Positions 17,424-25,500 of a stretch of DNA of 64,000 bases are shown here, piece by piece. The notes under the pieces were generated by a model, which ran no database searches, was not told the origin of the DNA, and saw nothing but the letters and a program-made list of their open reading frames with translations. The stretch's first letter is position 1. Each line of letters starts with the position of its first letter. A program made the position numbers and the translations under genes. This DNA comes from Microbacterium hydrothermale (GTDB lineage: Bacteria; Actinomycetota; Actinomycetes; Actinomycetales; Microbacteriaceae): contig NZ_STGM01000006.1 of NCBI RefSeq assembly GCF_004854025.1, forward strand, positions 1 through 64,000, given 5' to 3'.

Positions 17424-17552
17424 CTGTACAGACGGTGCGGATACCCGATCCCGCGAACCCCCGAACCTTCGTCTGCTCGCATCTTCTGATTTGCGCTGTA
17501 CATTCTGTACGTACAAGACGTACGATACGGGCAGGGCTTCGGTCCTGTACAG
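17424..17552. promoter_or_regulatory. Cluster of TGTAC-type GntR operators before the ABC transporter operon
   Basis: Three palindromes: CTGTACAG at 17424-17431, TGTACGTACA at 17506-17515 (identical to the site at 11312), and CTGTACAG at 17545-17552; a further half site TGTACA is at 17497. The stretch is notably AT-richer than its surroundings. TACGATA at 17521 may be the -10 element of the ABC operon, so binding would block transcription. The first site lies close to the GntR gene start and suits autoregulation. Confidence 0.8.
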
Positions 17553-17603
17553 CGAAACCGCCATCTACCCCAGAGGCTTCTGCACTTCAGAGAGGAAGTA
17601 CGC

Positions 17604-18674
17604 ATGCGAACTTCACCCATCACCGGACTCGCCCTCCTCGGCGCCGGCGCGCTGCTGCTCGCCGGATGCGCGGGCGGTGCATCCGGCGACGCCGGCTCCG
17701 GATCCGGCGAGCCGGCCGACACCCCGCTGAGCTACTCGCAGCCCCACACCGACCCGTTCCAGAACGCTGAGAACGTCGGCTCCATGGAGCGCTTCGCCGA
17801 GCTCGGTTACGCCACCATCCCGGCGACCAACGCCGACCGCGACGCCGCCCAGCAGATCACCGACATCCAGACGCTCATCAACAAGGGCGCCAAGGGCCTG
17901 GTCATCTCCGTCGGCGACGCCGACGCGATCGTCCCGGCCATCGAGTACGCCAACGACTCGAGCGTCCCGATCGTCGCGATCGACGAAGCTCCCGCCTCCG
18001 GCAAGATCGCCATGATCGTCCGTGCCGACAACGTCCAGATGGGCGAGCTCGCCTGCGAGGAGATGGGCAAGCGCGTCGCGGCCGACGCGGTCGTCGTCAC
18101 CCTCGACGGCGACCCGGTCACCTCGAACGGTCGCGATCGCACCAACGGGTTCAACGACTGCATGGCCTCGAAGTACCCGGGCGTCAAGCTCGTGAACGTC
18201 GCCACCGAGTGGGACCCCGCGAAGGCGGCATCCGGTATCGAAACCGCGCTGAACCAGTACGGCAACGTCGCGGGCATCTACAACCAGAGCGACGCGACGT
18301 TCTTCCCGACGATCCTCGACACGCTCAAGTCGGCAGGAAAGCTCGTGCCCGCGGGGCAGACGGGCCACATCGTGCAGGTCTCGGTCGACGCCAGCCCGAT
18401 GGCGATGAACGCGATCCGCGACGGATGGCTGGATGCCGCCGTCGCCCAGCCGATGACCGACTACATCGACTACGGCGTCGACTACCTCACCCGCGCCATC
18501 AAGGGCGAGAGCTTCCAGCCGGGAGCCACCGACCACGGCAGCACGATCGAGGAGCGCAACGGCAACCTCGTCGACCTGCTGCCCACGCCCGTCGTCACCA
18601 AGGACAACGTCGAAGACCCGGAACTCTGGGGCAACAAGCAGTTCGCCCTCGACGCGTTCGGCGTCAGCAAGTAA
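17604..18674 (+). CDS. Sugar ABC transporter substrate-binding lipoprotein (CUT2, type 1 PBP)
   Basis: 356 residues. Signal peptide with lipobox LLAGC (Cys22) and a Gly/Ser-rich linker, then a periplasmic-binding fold with RDAAQQITDIQTLINKGAKGLVIS, a phrase characteristic of ribose/galactose/xylose-type binding proteins, and a C-terminal MTDYIDYGVDYLTRAIKGE hinge region. First gene of the operon with the two-domain ATPase, permease and SIS protein. GAGAGGAAG precedes the ATG. It delivers the sugar that the kinases and aldolase presumably metabolise. Confidence 0.93.
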   Translation: MRTSPITGLALLGAGALLLAGCAGGASGDAGSGSGEPADTPLSYSQPHTDPFQNAENVGSMERFAELGYATIPATNADRDAAQQITDIQTLINKGAKGLVISVGDADAIVPAIEYANDSSVPIVAIDEAPASGKIAMIVRADNVQMGELACEEMGKRVAADAVVVTLDGDPVTSNGRDRTNGFNDCMASKYPGVKLVNVATEWDPAKAASGIETALNQYGNVAGIYNQSDATFFPTILDTLKSAGKLVPAGQTGHIVQVSVDASPMAMNAIRDGWLDAAVAQPMTDYIDYGVDYLTRAIKGESFQPGATDHGSTIEERNGNLVDLLPTPVVTKDNVEDPELWGNKQFALDAFGVSK

Positions 18675-18707
18675 CCCGGCCATCCACCCCAGCGAGACGG
18701 AGACGTC

Positions 18708-20213
18708 ATGACCATCCTCACGACCACCGTGCCCGCCATCCAGATCGACGGCGTGAGCAAGACCTACGGTGCGACGAAGGCTTTGCAAGACGTCTCCGTC
18801 TCGATCCTCCCCGGGCAGGTGCACGGCCTCATCGGGCGCAACGGTGCGGGTAAATCCACCCTGCTGCGCATGATCACGGGCCTCGAGACGCCCGACACGG
18901 GGACGGTGAGCTTCTTCGGAGAGGCGGCCCCGCCGGCATCCGACCCGAAGGCCTGGCAGCAGCGCGTGGCCTGCGTGTACCAGCGGCCCTCGGTCTTCGC
19001 GAATCTCACCATCGCCGAGAACCTCTTCGCGGGGCGCCTGCCCACCACCGGCGCCCGCGTCTCGTGGGCGAAGATGCAGTCCGAGGCCGAGCGGATCCTC
19101 GACGCGTGGAACATCCGCCTCGACCCGAAGCTGCTGCTCGCGGACGCTCCCATCGAGGAGCGTCAGATGCTCACGATCGCGAAGGCGCTCGAGGCGGGCA
19201 CGCGCATCGTCCTGCTCGACGAGCCCACCGTCCAGCTCGAGGGCGCCGCCATCCGCCGCCTCTTCGACAAGGTGCAGGAGCTGCAGGAGGCGGGCGTCAC
19301 CTTCGTGTTCGTCTCGCACTTCCTCCGGGAGGTCACCGCGATCTGCGACTCGGCGACCGTGCTGCGGGACGGGAAGCTGCTCTGGTCGCGCACCGGTGAC
19401 GACATCCGCTCCGACGACCTCGTCGACGCCCTGCTCGCGGGCCAGGAGCAGCGTCGGCACCGTGCCGAGAACACCGCTCCGGCGCTCGACGCCCGACCCG
19501 CCGTGCAGCTGCGGGGCGCCACGGATCGGGAGGGGGCGTTCACGGACGTCACCCTCTCGGTCGCCCCCGGTGAGCTGGTCGCCATCGGCGGCGTGGGCGG
19601 ATCGGGCAAGTACTCCGTGGGCGAGGCCATCGCGGGACTCCGGTCGCTCGGCAGCGGGGAGATCGTCGTCGCGGGGGATCCGATCCGCACCGGCGACGTC
19701 AAGGCGAGCCAGCGGGCGGGCATCGGCTTCGTCCCCGCCGACCGGCACAAGGACGGATACGTCCCCCAGCTCAGCGTCGCCGAGAACATGACCATGGGCG
19801 TCATGGACCAACTCGCCCCGCGCGGGTTCTTCTCGCCGCGAGCCCAGACCGAGATGTCGCGCACGCTCATCGCCGACGTGGCCCTCGTGCCGCCGGACCC
19901 GCGGCTCGCCGTGTCGGGTCTGAGCGGCGGCAACCAGCAGAAGGTCGTTCTGGCGCGGGCGCTCGCGCGCTCCCCGCGCGTGCTGGTGCTCATCTCGCCC
20001 ACCGCGGGTGTCGACATCGCCGCGAAGGACGCCATCTACGCCCTGATGCTGCGGGCCCTGGCCGACGGCGTCGCGGTCATCCTCATCTCCGACGACGTCG
20101 AGGAGCTGCTCGTCAGCCCCCGCGTCCTCATCATGCGCGAGGGACGGATCTCGTCCGAACTCGCCGATCCCACCGAAGAAGACATCGTTCGAGCCATCGA
20201 AGGCCTGGAGTGA
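18708..20213 (+). CDS. Sugar ABC transporter ATP-binding protein, two NBDs (RbsA type, second site degenerate)
   Basis: 501 residues with two nucleotide-binding domains. NBD1: Walker A GRNGAGKST (43-51), Walker B VLLDEPTVQLEG and switch His in FVSHFLREV; its signature motif is degenerate (IEERQMLTIAKAL). NBD2: Walker A GGSGKYS (about 297), an intact signature LSGGNQQKVVLARAL, but Walker B reads VLVLISPTAGVD, replacing the Asp-Glu pair of LDEPTxGVD by Ile-Ser. One composite site (NBD1 Walker A/B plus NBD2 signature) can be competent and the other should not hydrolyse ATP. Asymmetry exists in this family, but loss of the Asp-Glu is unusual to my knowledge. Stop overlaps the permease start. Confidence 0.92.
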   Translation: MTILTTTVPAIQIDGVSKTYGATKALQDVSVSILPGQVHGLIGRNGAGKSTLLRMITGLETPDTGTVSFFGEAAPPASDPKAWQQRVACVYQRPSVFANLTIAENLFAGRLPTTGARVSWAKMQSEAERILDAWNIRLDPKLLLADAPIEERQMLTIAKALEAGTRIVLLDEPTVQLEGAAIRRLFDKVQELQEAGVTFVFVSHFLREVTAICDSATVLRDGKLLWSRTGDDIRSDDLVDALLAGQEQRRHRAENTAPALDARPAVQLRGATDREGAFTDVTLSVAPGELVAIGGVGGSGKYSVGEAIAGLRSLGSGEIVVAGDPIRTGDVKASQRAGIGFVPADRHKDGYVPQLSVAENMTMGVMDQLAPRGFFSPRAQTEMSRTLIADVALVPPDPRLAVSGLSGGNQQKVVLARALARSPRVLVLISPTAGVDIAAKDAIYALMLRALADGVAVILISDDVEELLVSPRVLIMREGRISSELADPTEEDIVRAIEGLE

Positions 20214-21232
20214 ACACCGTGCGAACCACCGTCGTCCGAACCCCCGTCAGCACCCCGAACCCCGTGGTGCGCTCCGTCGTGAAGAACGTGCGCGAGCTGA
20301 GTGTCCTGCCGGGCCTCATCATCGTCGCGATCGTCGGAGCCCTCGTCAGCCCCGCGTTCCTGTCGGCCGCGAACCTCACGCTGATCCTGCGGCAGTCCGC
20401 CGAACTCGGCATCGTCGTGATCGGCCTGACCTTCATCCTCATCACCGGCAAGCTCGACATCTCCCTCGAGTCGACCGTGGGCCTGGCCCCGATGGTCGCC
20501 GCGTGGCTGATGGTGCCGGCCGCGATGGGCGGCCTGGGCTCCGAGATCGGGCCCGGGGTGGCCATCCTCGTCACCCTCGCGATCGGCGTCCTGATCGGGT
20601 TGATCAACGGCTTCCTCGTCGTGAAGGTCAAGCTCGATCCGTTCATCGTCACGCTCGCGATGCTGATCCTGCTGCGCGGCATCACGCTCGGCGTCAGCCA
20701 GGGCAAGACCCTCGCGGGCCTGCCCGAGGCCTTCCGCTACGTCGGTTCGGCGCGCTGGGTCGGCATCCCCGCGGCGATCTGGATCACCGGCATCCTGTTC
20801 CTCGTCGCCGGGCTCGTGCTGCGCTACACCGCGTGGGGCCGTGCGCTCTACGCGATCGGCGGCAACGCCGACGCGGCCCGCGCCGCCGGCATCCGGGTCG
20901 ACGCCGTGCTCATCACCGCGTTCGTCGTGGCCAGCGCGCTCGCCGCCTTCGCCGGTCTCATGCTCGCGGGGCGTCTCGCCTCGGTCACCAGCGGCATGGG
21001 CGACAACCTCATCTTCAGCGCGCTCGCCGCGGCCGTCATCGGCGGCGTGCAGCTCAACGGCGGGCAGGGTCGCATCGTGGGGGCGCTCCTGGGCGTGCTG
21101 CTGCTCGGCACCCTGACGAACGTGCTCACGCTCGCCGGCGTCCCCACCTTCTGGATCAACGCCGTGTACGGTGCGGTCATCCTCCTGGCGCTGCTCGTCG
21201 GCCGCTGGGGCGCCCGCTCGAACGCGCACTGA
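20210..21232 (+). CDS. Sugar ABC transporter permease (CUT2/RbsC family)
   Basis: 340 residues, about nine membrane segments, with GLTFILITGKLDISLESTVGL after the early helices and FLVVKVKLDPFIVTLAMLILLRG in the ATPase-contacting loop, both standard for RbsC-type permeases. The canonical GxDLSVGS of the family appears as KLDISLES. GTG start overlaps the stop of the ATPase gene by 4 bp. It forms the membrane channel with the preceding ATPase and binding protein. Confidence 0.92.
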   Translation: MNTVRTTVVRTPVSTPNPVVRSVVKNVRELSVLPGLIIVAIVGALVSPAFLSAANLTLILRQSAELGIVVIGLTFILITGKLDISLESTVGLAPMVAAWLMVPAAMGGLGSEIGPGVAILVTLAIGVLIGLINGFLVVKVKLDPFIVTLAMLILLRGITLGVSQGKTLAGLPEAFRYVGSARWVGIPAAIWITGILFLVAGLVLRYTAWGRALYAIGGNADAARAAGIRVDAVLITAFVVASALAAFAGLMLAGRLASVTSGMGDNLIFSALAAAVIGGVQLNGGQGRIVGALLGVLLLGTLTNVLTLAGVPTFWINAVYGAVILLALLVGRWGARSNAH

Positions 21233-21267
21233 GACCGAGCCCGCAGACGAAAGAAAGGACCGCGCAC

Positions 21268-21834
21268 ATGTCGGAATTCCAGGACATCAGTTCGACCGTC
21301 GTCGCCGAGTTGGGGGAGGTGTTCCGCCGCGTCCCGGAGGAGAACCTCGACGCCGCCCTCGACGCCCTCGAGAAGCACCAGCGCATCTTCGTGCTCGGCA
21401 TCGGGCGGGAGGGGCTCGGCTCCAAGGCCTTCGCGATGCGCCTCACACACTTCGGCAAGACCGTGCACTGGGGATGGGACGACACCACGCCCGCGGTCAC
21501 GGCGGACGACCTGTTCATCATGCCCACCGGGCCGGCGAACATCCCGCACCTGCACTACGTCGCGGAGCAGGTCAAGAAGACCGGGGCGACGCTGCTCGTC
21601 GCCACGGCCGTCCCCGACGGGCCGACCGCGCAGCTGGCCGACATCGTGCTGACGGTGCCCGCCCACACCTACGGTGCCGACGACCCGAGCGGTCTGGTCC
21701 CCACCATCCAGGCGATGGGGAGCCTGTTCGAGCAGTCGCTCTGGATCTTCTGGGACGTGCTGTATCTCATGCTCGTCCGGCGCACGGACGCGCAATTCGA
21801 CGACCTGGTCGCGCGTCACCGCAACTTCGAGTGA
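21268..21834 (+). CDS. SIS-domain sugar-phosphate isomerase, HxlB-like
   Basis: 188 residues, the length of 6-phospho-3-hexuloisomerase (HxlB), with an SIS fold: RIFVLGIGREGLGSKAFAMRLTHFG and a C-terminal QAMGSLFEQSLWIFWDVLYLML followed by RHRNFE, both close to HxlB. The phosphate-binding loop, usually G-S-G-E-T/S in this family, reads MPTGPANIP, so the ligand contact is changed. It lies 35 nt after the permease, preceded by AAAGGA. HxlB proteins interconvert a 3-keto and a 2-keto hexose-6-phosphate; no partner HPS aldolase is present, but a class II aldolase lies in the linked operon. An isomerase in this sugar pathway is the reasonable reading; the substrate is unknown. Confidence 0.82.
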   Translation: MSEFQDISSTVVAELGEVFRRVPEENLDAALDALEKHQRIFVLGIGREGLGSKAFAMRLTHFGKTVHWGWDDTTPAVTADDLFIMPTGPANIPHLHYVAEQVKKTGATLLVATAVPDGPTAQLADIVLTVPAHTYGADDPSGLVPTIQAMGSLFEQSLWIFWDVLYLMLVRRTDAQFDDLVARHRNFE

Positions 21835-21840
21835 ACGATC

Positions 21841-21883
21841 CCGGATGCCCCGGTTCCGATCCCCACGGAGCCGGGGCATCCGG
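21841..21883 (+). terminator. Terminator after the ABC-SIS operon, containing inverted GGATGCC heptamers
   Basis: CCGGATGCCCCGG (21841-21853) pairs exactly with CCGGGGCATCCGG (21871-21883). The stem extends inward to 18 bp with one wobble, around an 8-nt loop. It starts 6 nt after the SIS stop codon. As at 9449, the stem consists of the heptamer in both orientations. Confidence 0.8.
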
Positions 21884-21975
21884 TCGTCCGGGGTGCGGGC
21901 GCGCGTGCCTTCGCCGAGGGGGATGTCGCGGATCCGGCCCGTGGCGCCCCTCCCGCGCCGCTACTGTGAGTCCTC

Positions 21976-22944
21976 ATGAGCGGCGACACCGGCGGCAAGC
22001 GCATCGGCGTGCGGGACGTCGCCGTCGCCGCCGGGGTGTCGGCGCAGACGGTCTCGCGCGTCCTGAACGGGTACCCGGGCATCCGCGAGGCGACCAGGGA
22101 GCGCGTGCTCGACGCGGTCGCCGCCCTCGACTATCGCGTGAACAACGCCGCCCGCGCTCTCGGCACGAGCCTGACGCGAACGGTCGGGGTCGTGGCATCC
22201 GATGCCGTCCTGCATGGGCCGGCCGCGGGGATCGCCGCCCTCGAGCGGGCCGCGCGGGCGCGCGGTCGGTGGATCTCGACCGCCTACACCGACTCGGACG
22301 ACCCCGCCGACATCGACGCCGCCGTGCGCCACCTCCTGGATCAGGGGGTCGACGGGATCGTGCTCGTCGCCGCGCACGGAGCCACCCCTCTCGAGGGATA
22401 CGACGTGCCGATCGTGCCGCTGTACGGCGAGTCCGGGAGTCGCCAACGCGATGCGGCCGCCCTCGTCGTGGATCATCTCGCCGACCTCGGGCACCGTCGC
22501 ATCGTCGAGGTGGCCGGCCCGTCGGATTGGCGCGAGGCCCTCGCGCGCACGGCCGGCGTCGCCGACGCCGTCGACCGCCGCGGCCTCGAACGCGCGGATC
22601 GGCTCGAGGGGGACTGGAGCGCCGCCTCGGGGGCCGCCGTCGCCGAGGCGGTCGCCGCCGGCCTCGCGGCGGGGGCCACGGCCGTCGCGGTCGCCAACGA
22701 TCAGATGGCCCTCGGGCTCACGGCCGGTCTCGTGTCCCGAGGACTCCGGGTGCCGGCCGACGTCTCGGTCGCGGGTTTCGACGACAACCCGGATGCCGCG
22801 TTCTACACGCCGTCGCTCACGACGGTGCGCCTCGATGTCGAGGGTGAGGCGGAGTACGCCGTGGCCGCGGTGCTGGGCGACGCGGTCGTCGCGCCGGCGG
22901 CTCCCGTGCTGGTGGTCCGGGACTCCACCGCCCCGCCGGCCTGA
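21976..22944 (+). CDS. LacI-family transcriptional regulator (candidate arabinose regulator)
   Basis: 322 residues. The N-terminal LacI helix-turn-helix and hinge helix are complete (IGVRDVAVAAGVSAQTVSRVLNGYPGI, then ALGTSLTRTVGVVA), followed by a periplasmic-binding-like effector domain with HLADLGHRRI and SVAGFDDNPDAAFYTPSLTTVR. It lies directly upstream of araDBA on the same strand, with a perfect LacI-type palindrome (23130) before araD. It is therefore the likely L-arabinose-responsive repressor. The gap to araD also holds inverted repeat B1. Confidence 0.93.
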   Translation: MSGDTGGKRIGVRDVAVAAGVSAQTVSRVLNGYPGIREATRERVLDAVAALDYRVNNAARALGTSLTRTVGVVASDAVLHGPAAGIAALERAARARGRWISTAYTDSDDPADIDAAVRHLLDQGVDGIVLVAAHGATPLEGYDVPIVPLYGESGSRQRDAAALVVDHLADLGHRRIVEVAGPSDWREALARTAGVADAVDRRGLERADRLEGDWSAASGAAVAEAVAAGLAAGATAVAVANDQMALGLTAGLVSRGLRVPADVSVAGFDDNPDAAFYTPSLTTVRLDVEGEAEYAVAAVLGDAVVAPAAPVLVVRDSTAPPA

Positions 22945-23003
22945 CGTCGCACAGCGTCCGCTTATCGTAGGTCGCGCGCTCGCCGCCCGGCGTGACAGCG
23001 CCT

Positions 23004-23082
23004 CGAGATCACACGATCGGCGCGAGGTCAGACGGTTCGGCCGCGCCGCAGCACGTCGTCTCGCGCCGATCGTGTGATCTCG
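23004..23082. repeat. Inverted repeat family B, copy 1
   Basis: Two perfect 22-nt arms (23004-23025, 23061-23082) with core ATCACACGATCGGCGCGA and its complement surround a 35-nt loop. A second copy with the same arms and the same loop length is at 52232-52310. Here it lies between the LacI gene and the araD promoter, upstream of the operator. The sequence is not a coding region. Confidence 0.85.
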
Positions 23083-23129
23083 GCGCAGGCGAGGCGGCGA
23101 CCCGCGAAAGGCGCCCTCGCGGAAGAGGG

Positions 23130-23145
23130 ATGTTACCGGTAACAT
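23130..23145. promoter_or_regulatory. Perfect LacI-type operator upstream of araD
   Basis: ATGTTACCGGTAACAT is a 16-bp perfect palindrome with central CG, ending 50 bp before the araD start codon. It fits LacI-family operators closely. The LacI protein encoded just upstream (21976-22944) is the obvious candidate to bind it. Confidence 0.85.
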
Positions 23146-23195
23146 TGCGGATCGAGGGCGCTCGCCCCGACCCCGAACCCGTCGAAGGAGACCGC

Positions 23196-23912
23196 GTGTC
23201 CGATGCCGCCACGTTCGCGCCCGAGGTGCAGGAGGCCATCGACGCCGTCCGCGCCGACGTCGCGCGACTGCACGCCGAGCTCGTGCGCTACAACCTCGTC
23301 ATCTGGACCGGCGGCAACGTCTCGGGCCGCGTCCCCGGGGCCGACCTGTTCGTGATCAAGCCGTCCGGAGTCTCGTACGACGACCTCGCGCCCGAGAACA
23401 TGATCCTGTGCGACCTCGACGGCAACGCCATCCCCGGCGCACCCGGCTCCGAGCGCAGCCCCTCCAGCGACACCGCGGCGCACGCCTACGTCTACCGCCA
23501 CATGCCCGAGGTCGGCGGCGTCGTCCACACGCACTCCACCTTCGCTGTGGCGTGGGCGGCGCGCGGGGAGGAGATCCCCTGCGTCATCACCGGCATGGCC
23601 GACGAGTTCGGCGGTCCCATCCCCGTCGGTCCGTTCGCGATCATCGGCGACGACTCGATCGGGCGCGGCATCGTCGAGACCCTGAGCGGACACCGCAGCC
23701 GCGCCGTGCTCATGCAGAACCACGGCCCGTTCACGATCGGCGTCAGCGCGAAGGATGCCGTCAAGGCCGCCGTCATGTGCGAGGACGCCGCGCGCACCGT
23801 GCACTACGCCCGCGAGGCCGGCCCCCTCGTGCCGATCCCGCAGGACAGGATCGACGCGCTCTACAACCGCTACCAGAACGTCTACGGACAGAGCACGGAC
23901 GACCGCCGATGA
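23196..23912 (+). CDS. araD: L-ribulose-5-phosphate 4-epimerase
   Basis: 238-residue class II aldolase/adducin-fold enzyme. [10 protein letters not shown] binds the substrate phosphate, VIKPSGV follows, and the zinc histidines are in VVHTHSTFA (two) and [17 protein letters not shown] is typical of AraD and not FucA. It converts L-ribulose-5-P to D-xylulose-5-P, the last step of arabinose catabolism. GTG start with AAGGAG 5 nt upstream. The stop codon overlaps the araB start (ATGA). Confidence 0.95.
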   Translation: MSDAATFAPEVQEAIDAVRADVARLHAELVRYNLVIWTGGNVSGRVPGADLFVIKPSGVSYDDLAPENMILCDLDGNAIPGAPGSERSPSSDTAAHAYVYRHMPEVGGVVHTHSTFAVAWAARGEEIPCVITGMADEFGGPIPVGPFAIIGDDSIGRGIVETLSGHRSRAVLMQNHGPFTIGVSAKDAVKAAVMCEDAARTVHYAREAGPLVPIPQDRIDALYNRYQNVYGQSTDDRR

Positions 23913-25480
23913 ACGCCCTGATCACCGACGGCCGCGCCAGCCTGGGCATCGAGCTCGGCTCCACCCGGATCAAGGCATGCCTTATCGGCCCCGACGCCGA
24001 GGTCCTCGCCACGGGCTCCCACGAGTGGGAGAACGTCTACGCCGACAAGCTCTGGACCTATTCACTGGATGCCGTCTGGTCGGGCCTCCAGGCCGCCTAC
24101 GCCGAGCTGGTCGAGGACGTCCGCCAGCAGCACGGCGTCACCCCCGAGCGCTACGCCGCGATGGGCGTGTCGGCGATGATGCACGGCTACCTCGCCTTCG
24201 ACGCCGAGGGGGAGCTCCTCGCGCCTTTCCGCACGTGGCGCAACACCAACACCGGCGTCGCCGCGGCCGAGCTCACCGAGCTGCTGGGCGTGAACATCCC
24301 GCTGCGCTGGTCGATCGCGCACCTGCACCAGGCGGTTGTGGATGCCGAGCCCCACGTGCCCGAGATCCGCTTCCTCACCACGCTGGCCGGGTACGTCCAC
24401 TGGAAGCTCACGGGCGAGAAAATCCTCGGCGTCGGCGACGCGTCGGGCATGTTCCCGATCGACTCCGCGACCCGCGACTACGACGCCGAGCTGGTCGCCC
24501 GCTACGACGGTCTGGCCGCCGGGCGCGTCCCGACGCTCTCCGACCTGCTGCCGCGCGTGCTCGTCGCGGGTGCCGCGGCCGGCAGCCTGACCGACGACGG
24601 GGCACGGCTGCTCGACCCGACCGGAACGCTGCGTCCCGGCATCCCGTTCGCCCCGCCCGAGGGCGACGCGGGCACGGGCATGGTCGCAACCTGCGCCGTG
24701 GCGCCCCGCACGGGCAACGTCAGCGCCGGCACGAGCATCTTCGCGATGGTCGTGCTCGAGCGCCCGCTCTCCGAGGTGCACCACGAGCTCGACCTCGTGA
24801 CGACCCCCTCGGGCGACGCCGTGGCGATGGTGCACTGCAACAACGGCGCGAGCGAGCTGGCGGCCTGGGCGAACATGTTCACCGCCTTCTCGGCCGCGGC
24901 GGGCGTCGCCCAGTCCCCGGATGCCACCTACGCGGCGCTCTTCTCCGCCGCGCTCGAGGGCGAAGCCGACGCCGGTGGGCTGCTGGCGTACAACCACCTC
25001 GCCGGAGAACCCATCGCGGGTCTCGAGGAGGGCCGCCCGCTCGTCGTCCGCACGCCCGACAGCCGCCTGACGCTGCCGAACTTCATGCGCGCGCAGTTGT
25101 ACGGCGTCTTCGGAACGCTCGCGCTCGGCATGGCGGTGCTGGACGCCGAGGGTGTCGGCCTCGACAAGATGTACGCGCACGGCGGCATGTTCCGCACCGC
25201 GGGGGTCGCGCAGCGCTTCCTCGCGGCGGCGCTCGACGCCCCCGTCGCGGTCGCCGAGACCGCGTCCGAGGGCGGCGCGTGGGGCATGGCCGTGCTCGCG
25301 GCGTACGTCGCCGACGGCGCCGGCCGCGAACTCGACACCTACCTCGCCGAGGTCGTCTTCGCCGACGCCCCCATCACCACCGCCGACCCCGACCCGGCGG
25401 ATGTCGCCGGGTTCTCGGCCTACCTCGACCGTTACCGCGCCGGACTCGCCGTCGAGGCCGCTGCCGTGGCATCCCTCTGA
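23909..25480 (+). CDS. araB: Ribulokinase (FGGY family)
   Basis: 523 residues. [16 protein letters not shown] opens the FGGY N-domain. [13 protein letters not shown] and FRTWRNTNT form the substrate side; [14 protein letters not shown] and [18 protein letters not shown] belong to the ATP domain. It sits between araD and araA, overlapping araD by 4 bp, and phosphorylates L-ribulose. It is of the short actinobacterial type rather than the ~565-residue Escherichia coli type. Assignment rests on operon context as much as on sequence. Confidence 0.92.
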   Translation: MNALITDGRASLGIELGSTRIKACLIGPDAEVLATGSHEWENVYADKLWTYSLDAVWSGLQAAYAELVEDVRQQHGVTPERYAAMGVSAMMHGYLAFDAEGELLAPFRTWRNTNTGVAAAELTELLGVNIPLRWSIAHLHQAVVDAEPHVPEIRFLTTLAGYVHWKLTGEKILGVGDASGMFPIDSATRDYDAELVARYDGLAAGRVPTLSDLLPRVLVAGAAAGSLTDDGARLLDPTGTLRPGIPFAPPEGDAGTGMVATCAVAPRTGNVSAGTSIFAMVVLERPLSEVHHELDLVTTPSGDAVAMVHCNNGASELAAWANMFTAFSAAAGVAQSPDATYAALFSAALEGEADAGGLLAYNHLAGEPIAGLEEGRPLVVRTPDSRLTLPNFMRAQLYGVFGTLALGMAVLDAEGVGLDKMYAHGGMFRTAGVAQRFLAAALDAPVAVAETASEGGAWGMAVLAAYVADGAGRELDTYLAEVVFADAPITTADPDPADVAGFSAYLDRYRAGLAVEAAAVASL

Positions 25481-25500
25481 ACACTCGAAAAGGAACAGTC

